This document shows, one piece after another, positions 6,366-10,192 of a stretch of 10,192 nt of DNA. The stretch is taken from the NCBI GenBank assembly GCA_030592465.1, contig JAUVJB010000102.1, forward strand, positions 1 through 10,192, written 5' to 3'. Under the pieces are notes generated by a model. It was not told the origin of the DNA, made no database searches, and worked only from the letters and a program-made list of their open reading frames with translations. How positions within the stretch are numbered: the first letter of the stretch is position 1; every line of letters starts with the position of its first letter. This stretch comes from Bacteroidota bacterium (GTDB lineage Bacteria > Bacteroidota > Bacteroidia > Bacteroidales > B39-G9). The translations under genes and the position numbers were made by a program.

Positions 6366-8465
6366 CTATTTCTTTTCATTATCTACATCATTTTTTTTCT
6401 CTTTTTTTAAAATTTTTTTTTCTTTTTTTTCAACTTTTTCTTCTACTTTCTTTTTAGTCTTTGGTTTAACCGTTTTTTTTATAGTTTTTTTAGTAGAAGT
6501 AAATTCATCTTTCAGTGCAACAAGTTCTGCTATATCTCCAAAAGTAGTTTTTTCAATTTTTTCGTTTATTTTTTTTGTTTCGTTTGATACAGATTTCCTT
6601 TTAGCTGTTTTTTCAGATTTTTTATCATCTTCAAATATTTTAGTATGAGAAACGACTACTTTTTTAGCTGATTTATAAAATTCAACTACTTTAAAATCTA
6701 ATTCTTCATCAAGTTTTGCAAGTGTTTTGTCTTCTTTAATTAGATTTTTCTTACTTACAAAACCTTCAATACCATATGGTAAAGCAACAACAGCTCCATT
6801 TTCTTTCATCGCAATAATTGTTCCTTTATGTATAGAACCAATAGTAAAAATAGTTTCAAATACATCCCATGGATTTTCTTCCAATTGTTTGTGTCCTAAA
6901 CTTAATCTTCTATTTTCTTTATCAATATCGAGAACAATTACATCAATATCATTACCGATTTTTGTAAATTCGGCAGGATGTTTAATTTTTTTAGTCCATG
7001 ATAAATCTGAAATATGAATTAAACCATCAACACCTTCTTCAATTTCAACAAAGATACCAAAGTTAGTAAAATTACGTACTTTAGCTGTGTGTTTAGAATC
7101 AATTGCGTATTTTTCGTCAATATTTCCCCAAGGATCTTGTTTGAGTTGTTTCATGCCTAAAGACATTTTTCTTTCTTCTCTATCAAGAGTTAAAATTTGA
7201 GCTTCAAGTTCATCACCAACTTTTAAAAATTCTTGAGCACTCCTTAAATGTTGTGACCACGACATTTCAGAAACATGAATTAATCCTTCAACTCCCGGTG
7301 CTATTTCAACGAATGCACCATAATCAGCCAAAACGACTACTTTACATTTTACTTTATCACCAACTTTTAAATTAGGATCTAATGAATCCCATGGGTGTGG
7401 AGTTAGTTGTTTTAAACCAAGAGCTATTCGTTTCTTAGCATCATCAAAATCAAGTATAACTACATTTAATTTTTGATCTAATTCAACAATTTCACTTGGG
7501 TGATTAATCCTACCCCATGATAAATCAGTAATATGAATTAAACCGTCAACTCCGCCTAAATCAATAAAAACTCCATAAGAAGTAATATTTTTAACAGTTC
7601 CCTCAAGAACTTGTCCTTTTTCAAGTTTAGATATAATTTCTTGTTTTTGTATTTCTAATTCGGCTTCAATTAACGCTTTATGTGAAACAACAACGTTTTT
7701 AAATTCTTTATTTATTTTAACAACCTTAAATTCCATTGTTTTACCAACAAATACATCATAATCGCGTATTGGTTTAACATCAATTTGTGAACCGGGTAAG
7801 AATGCTTCAATGCTAAATACATCTACAATCATACCACCTTTAGTTCGACATTTAATGTATCCTTTAATAATTTCGTTGCTTTCAAGAGCTTGATTCACTC
7901 TGTCCCATGAACGAAGTGCTCTTGCTTTTTTATGAGAAAGTATTAATTGTCCGTTTCTGTCTTCCTGGCTTTCAACATATACTTCAACAGTATTACCAAC
8001 CTTTAAATCTGAATTGTATCTAAATTCATTAATATTAATTACGCCTTCTGATTTGTAACCAATGTTAATTAAAGCTTCTCTTTTATTCAATCCTACAACA
8101 GTACCATCAATAACTTCATTTTCTGCGATTGATGATAATGTTTCATCATACATTTTTTCTAAATCAGATCTTTCCTTAGAAGAATAAATATCCTTTTCGT
8201 TTTCATATTCATCCCAATTAAACTCTTGTTCTTTTTTTTCTTCTTCAATCGGTTCTGCTACTTCTACCTGTGGTGCTTTTTCCGATACTTCCTCTAAAAC
8301 TTCTTCGGCTGGCTTAACCTCCTCTTGTGGAATTTCTTCTGAAGGTTGCTCTTGTTTGACTTCATCTTTAGTTGTGCTTTCTTGTGTGTCCGGTTGGTTT
8401 ACAACTTCCTCACTTTTTTCAACCACATCTTCTTTTTCTAATTTATTTTCTTCTATTTTATTCAT
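6366..8465 (-). CDS. rpsA: 30S ribosomal protein S1
   Basis: S1 binds mRNA on the small ribosomal subunit and helps translation start, which matters in Bacteroidota because most genes lack a Shine-Dalgarno sequence. The 699 residues hold six S1 (OB-fold) domains at about 115-180, 198-263, 283-352, 368-437, 455-524 and 540-607. Domains 3-5 are the most regular, with G-V/A-F-V/I-x-I/L and D/E-G-L-I-H-I/V motifs and linker blocks ending in HPWD, DPWG and NPWD. The first 90 or so residues are a Glu-rich, low-complexity acidic extension. The last 80 are Lys-rich, with a TFGDIAEL block at 641-648 before the basic tail. The total is longer than the roughly 600 residues usual in this group, because of these tails. 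The start is ATG and the stop TAG. It probably heads a unit with the STAS gene and rnz. Confidence 0.95.
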   Translation of the reverse strand: MNKIEENKLEKEDVVEKSEEVVNQPDTQESTTKDEVKQEQPSEEIPQEEVKPAEEVLEEVSEKAPQVEVAEPIEEEKKEQEFNWDEYENEKDIYSSKERSDLEKMYDETLSSIAENEVIDGTVVGLNKREALINIGYKSEGVININEFRYNSDLKVGNTVEVYVESQEDRNGQLILSHKKARALRSWDRVNQALESNEIIKGYIKCRTKGGMIVDVFSIEAFLPGSQIDVKPIRDYDVFVGKTMEFKVVKINKEFKNVVVSHKALIEAELEIQKQEIISKLEKGQVLEGTVKNITSYGVFIDLGGVDGLIHITDLSWGRINHPSEIVELDQKLNVVILDFDDAKKRIALGLKQLTPHPWDSLDPNLKVGDKVKCKVVVLADYGAFVEIAPGVEGLIHVSEMSWSQHLRSAQEFLKVGDELEAQILTLDREERKMSLGMKQLKQDPWGNIDEKYAIDSKHTAKVRNFTNFGIFVEIEEGVDGLIHISDLSWTKKIKHPAEFTKIGNDIDVIVLDIDKENRRLSLGHKQLEENPWDVFETIFTIGSIHKGTIIAMKENGAVVALPYGIEGFVSKKNLIKEDKTLAKLDEELDFKVVEFYKSAKKVVVSHTKIFEDDKKSEKTAKRKSVSNETKKINEKIEKTTFGDIAELVALKDEFTSTKKTIKKTVKPKTKKKVEEKVEKKEKKILKKEKKNDVDNEKK

Positions 8466-8589
8466 TTAATTATTAATTAATTAGTTAGACATTATATTAT
8501 ATATAAAATATTTTACAAAATAAATCTTTATTATTCAAACTAACAAAAGTTATATACATTATTTTTACGGGAAATTTAAAAATCAATTA

Positions 8590-8733
8590 TTGAGGCCACT
8601 CCGAAAAGTCGATAAGCGGTTAACCAGCCAACTGGCGGGCAAAAGACTAAAAGTTACAAATCTGTATATCAGCCTATTACAAAACCACTAATCAGCTATT
8701 TATTGATAATTTTTGTTTTCGGAGTACTCTCAT
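8590..8733. repeat. Dispersed MITE-like element, copy C
   Basis: A 144-bp copy with both ends. The left terminus is TTGAGGCCACTCCGAAAA (8590-8607) and the right terminus TTTTCGGAGTACTCTCAT (8716-8733). The inner ACTCCGAAAA / TTTTCGGAGT pair is a perfect 10-bp inverted repeat. Internal landmarks shared with copies A and B are GATAAGCGGTTA, AGACTAAAAG, CAGCCTATTACAAAA and CTAATCAGCTA. A degraded palindrome (8624-8638) interrupts it after GCGGTTA. The element lies between two divergent genes, so it could affect either promoter. Confidence 0.75.
8624..8638. repeat. 16-bp palindrome, degraded copy in element C
   Basis: CCAGCCAACTGGCGG resembles the core CCGCCAGCTGGCGG with one extra A and one G-to-A change. 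It sits between GCGGTTA and AGACTAAAAG, where copies A and B have a short TTTTATAA-type spacer. That is a third position within the larger element. Confidence 0.5.
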
Positions 8734-8815
8734 GATTTAATTTTTCTTATAACTCTAATGTAAATTATTATTAATTATGTTATGAAACTCAATAACCTGT
8801 ATTTACATATATATT

Positions 8816-8846
8816 TTTGCTTGTTACAAATATTTATATATTTTTG
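8816..8846 (+). promoter_or_regulatory. Candidate promoter of the C25 peptidase
   Basis: TTTG (8816-8819) and TATTTTTG (8839-8846) fit the Bacteroidota -33 and -7 boxes (TTTG and TAnnTTTG) with 19 nt between them. Transcription would begin near 8852, about 30 nt before the ATG. The region is so AT-rich that a chance match is possible; a second TATTTTTG lies at 8812-8819. Confidence 0.4.
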
Positions 8847-8880
8847 TTTTTTTAATTTTTTATTAAAACATCATGAAATT

Positions 8881-10192
8881 ATGAACTTAAACTTTTTACA
8901 CAAAATTGGGATATTTTTATTTATATTTTTATTTCATTCATTCATTATTACAGGTCAAAATCAATACCTTTCATTTAATGATAAAATCGATAATATACAG
9001 CAAAAATCGCTTCCCGATTTAATTAAAAACGATAAAGGCACTTCATATTTAGAATTGGAATATGATTTCCCGGGAGCACAAATTTCAAGTAAAAATGTAG
9101 AGAATATAACTTATAATTTTCTTCATATCAAAGGTTTTGGTAAAATGAATATTGTTGGAAAACCCGCAATGCCTGCTCACAATGATATAATTGCTATACC
9201 ATCTGAATCAAAACCAAAAATTGTAATACTCGAAACAGAATATAAAGAAGTTTCAGGTTATTATATACATCCTGCATTAAAACCTGCTATGGACACTTAT
9301 GGTGCAAAATCACCTGAATTTGAAATTGACAAAACAACATATAATGCTGATGCATATTTCCCTTCTGAAAACATTAAAATTATAAAAATTCACCAAATAA
9401 GAGGCAATTCGGTTGCTGTTGTACAAATACGTCCTGTACAATTTAATCCTGTTACTCATAAATTAAGAGTATTTTCAAAAATTAAATATAGAATTGAATT
9501 TGAAGGACAAAGTAAATCATATAATAATTTGATAAATAACAATACTTCTCATTTTATTAATTTATTTAAAAATATAGTACTAAATAATGAAAACATCCCT
9601 GATAGAGGAAAAAACAGAGAAAAAAACGGCGAAAGTAAAGACTATATTATAATTACGCATTCGGAATATGAAGCTGCAGCCGACACACTTGCAAAATGGA
9701 AAAAACAACTCGGTTATAGCGTTGAAGTGGTTTCAAGCTCAAGCTGGACAGCTGCTGAAGTAAAAAGTGCTATTCATGACAGATATGCAAGTTGGACACC
9801 AAAACCTGATTATTTTGTGATAATTGGCGACCATACAGGTTCTTATGCTGTTCCCGGAGAAATTCACCAAGACCCTAATTATAATAAAGATTTTGCAACT
9901 GACTTATATTATGCTTGTATGGATGGAGCTTCGGATTATTATCCGGATATGGCACACGGAAGAATTTCCGTATCATCAGCTACCGAAGCAATGAACGTGG
10001 TTCATAAAATAGTAAATTATGAAAGAAATCCTGTTAATGATGCAAGTTTTTATGCTAATGGATTAAACTGCGCTATGTTTCAGGATGTAGCTAATTCAGA
10101 AGCTCCTGACGGATATGCAGCAAGAAGATTTTGTCACACAAGTGAGGATATCAGAAATTATATGCAAAATAATCAGGGATATAGTGTAGAAA
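8881..10192 (+). CDS. Gingipain-like C25 family peptidase, N-terminal part
   Basis: The frame stays open for 437 codons to the window edge, so only the 5' part is present. Residues 1-25 form a signal peptide (hydrophobic IFLFIFLFHSFIIT, then G-Q). Residues about 27-240 resemble the C25 propeptide: a beta-rich region with GKPAMPAHNDIIAIP and VQIRPVQFNPVTHKLRV blocks. The peptidase C25 domain starts near 254 (DYIIITHSEY, LAKWKKQLGYSVEVV) and continues with VIIGDHTG, TDLYYACMDG (340-349) and the GRISVSSATEA block. The catalytic His and Cys would lie beyond the end and cannot be checked. Such proteins are typically exported and often anchored through the type IX secretion system, whose C-terminal signal would also be outside the window. 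A tiny frame ATG AAA TTA TGA (8873-8884) overlaps the start. The gene diverges from rpsA. Confidence 0.88.
   Translation, partial: MNLNFLHKIGIFLFIFLFHSFIITGQNQYLSFNDKIDNIQQKSLPDLIKNDKGTSYLELEYDFPGAQISSKNVENITYNFLHIKGFGKMNIVGKPAMPAHNDIIAIPSESKPKIVILETEYKEVSGYYIHPALKPAMDTYGAKSPEFEIDKTTYNADAYFPSENIKIIKIHQIRGNSVAVVQIRPVQFNPVTHKLRVFSKIKYRIEFEGQSKSYNNLINNNTSHFINLFKNIVLNNENIPDRGKNREKNGESKDYIIITHSEYEAAADTLAKWKKQLGYSVEVVSSSSWTAAEVKSAIHDRYASWTPKPDYFVIIGDHTGSYAVPGEIHQDPNYNKDFATDLYYACMDGASDYYPDMAHGRISVSSATEAMNVVHKIVNYERNPVNDASFYANGLNCAMFQDVANSEAPDGYAARRFCHTSEDIRNYMQNNQGYSVE

Larger units (their letters stand above)
8466..8880. other. Divergent intergenic region between rpsA and the C25 peptidase
   Basis: About 415 nt holding the upstream regions of both divergent genes and one copy of the dispersed element (8590-8733). 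On the rpsA side the sequence is nearly all A and T; TTATTTTG (minus strand, 8516-8523) and TTTG (8536-8539) are imperfect promoter-like boxes. No RNA gene or coding frame is visible. Confidence 0.5.

Noticed and set aside
6727..7017. Plus-strand frame inside rpsA
   Set aside because: It is antisense to S1 domains 5 and 6 and is a by-product of the repeated codon pattern there.
8873..8884. Regulatory upstream mini-ORF (ATG AAA TTA TGA) before the C25 peptidase
   Set aside because: It is three codons long in very AT-rich sequence, where such frames are common. The overlap with the start is worth noting but does not support a function.

Overview
The window looks like a chromosomal segment of a low-GC member of the Bacteroidota, probably uncultured. 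The evidence is the strongly AT-rich sequence, the lack of Shine-Dalgarno sequences before starts, several matches to the Bacteroidota -7 promoter box (TAnnTTTG), a six-domain ribosomal protein S1 with acidic and basic tails, and a secreted gingipain-like (C25) peptidase of the kind common in this phylum. I cannot name a genus.

Six genes lie on the minus strand. From the left they are serC (phosphoserine aminotransferase, 282-1310 plus an interrupted N-terminus up to 1361), guaA (GMP synthase, 1566-3095), a secreted C1-family (bleomycin hydrolase-like) cysteine peptidase (3436-4677), rnz (ribonuclease Z, 5025-5939), a small STAS-domain protein (5957-6310) and rpsA (ribosomal protein S1, 6366-8465). 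rpsA, the STAS gene and rnz are closely spaced and probably form one transcription unit, read rpsA first. One gene lies on the plus strand: the first 437 codons of a C25 gingipain-like protease, from 8881 to the window edge. It is divergent from rpsA.

The genes are mostly housekeeping: serine/PLP metabolism, purine synthesis, tRNA 3'-end maturation and translation. The two peptidases are exported proteins. I see no defence system, phage, IS element with a transposase, CRISPR array or new multi-gene system.

The unusual content is between the genes. A dispersed element of about 136-144 bp occurs three times (3281-3398, 4788-4923, 8590-8733), always in the same orientation. It has 18-bp imperfect terminal inverted repeats (consensus ATGAGnCYRCTCCGAAAA) and no coding capacity, so it resembles a MITE or REP-type element. 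A second, 16-bp perfect palindrome (TCCGCCAGCTGGCGGA) and degraded versions of it occur six times. In the three copies of the larger element the palindrome sits at three different internal positions, which suggests it moves or is inserted independently. The stretch 11-240 is a separate composite: an inverted-repeat pair enclosing a bulged hairpin, an array of GTCATT/AATGAC motifs and one copy of the palindrome.

The other point to check is serC. The conserved SerC N-terminus is encoded in frame upstream of the first usable start, but the second codon after the expected ATG is TGA.
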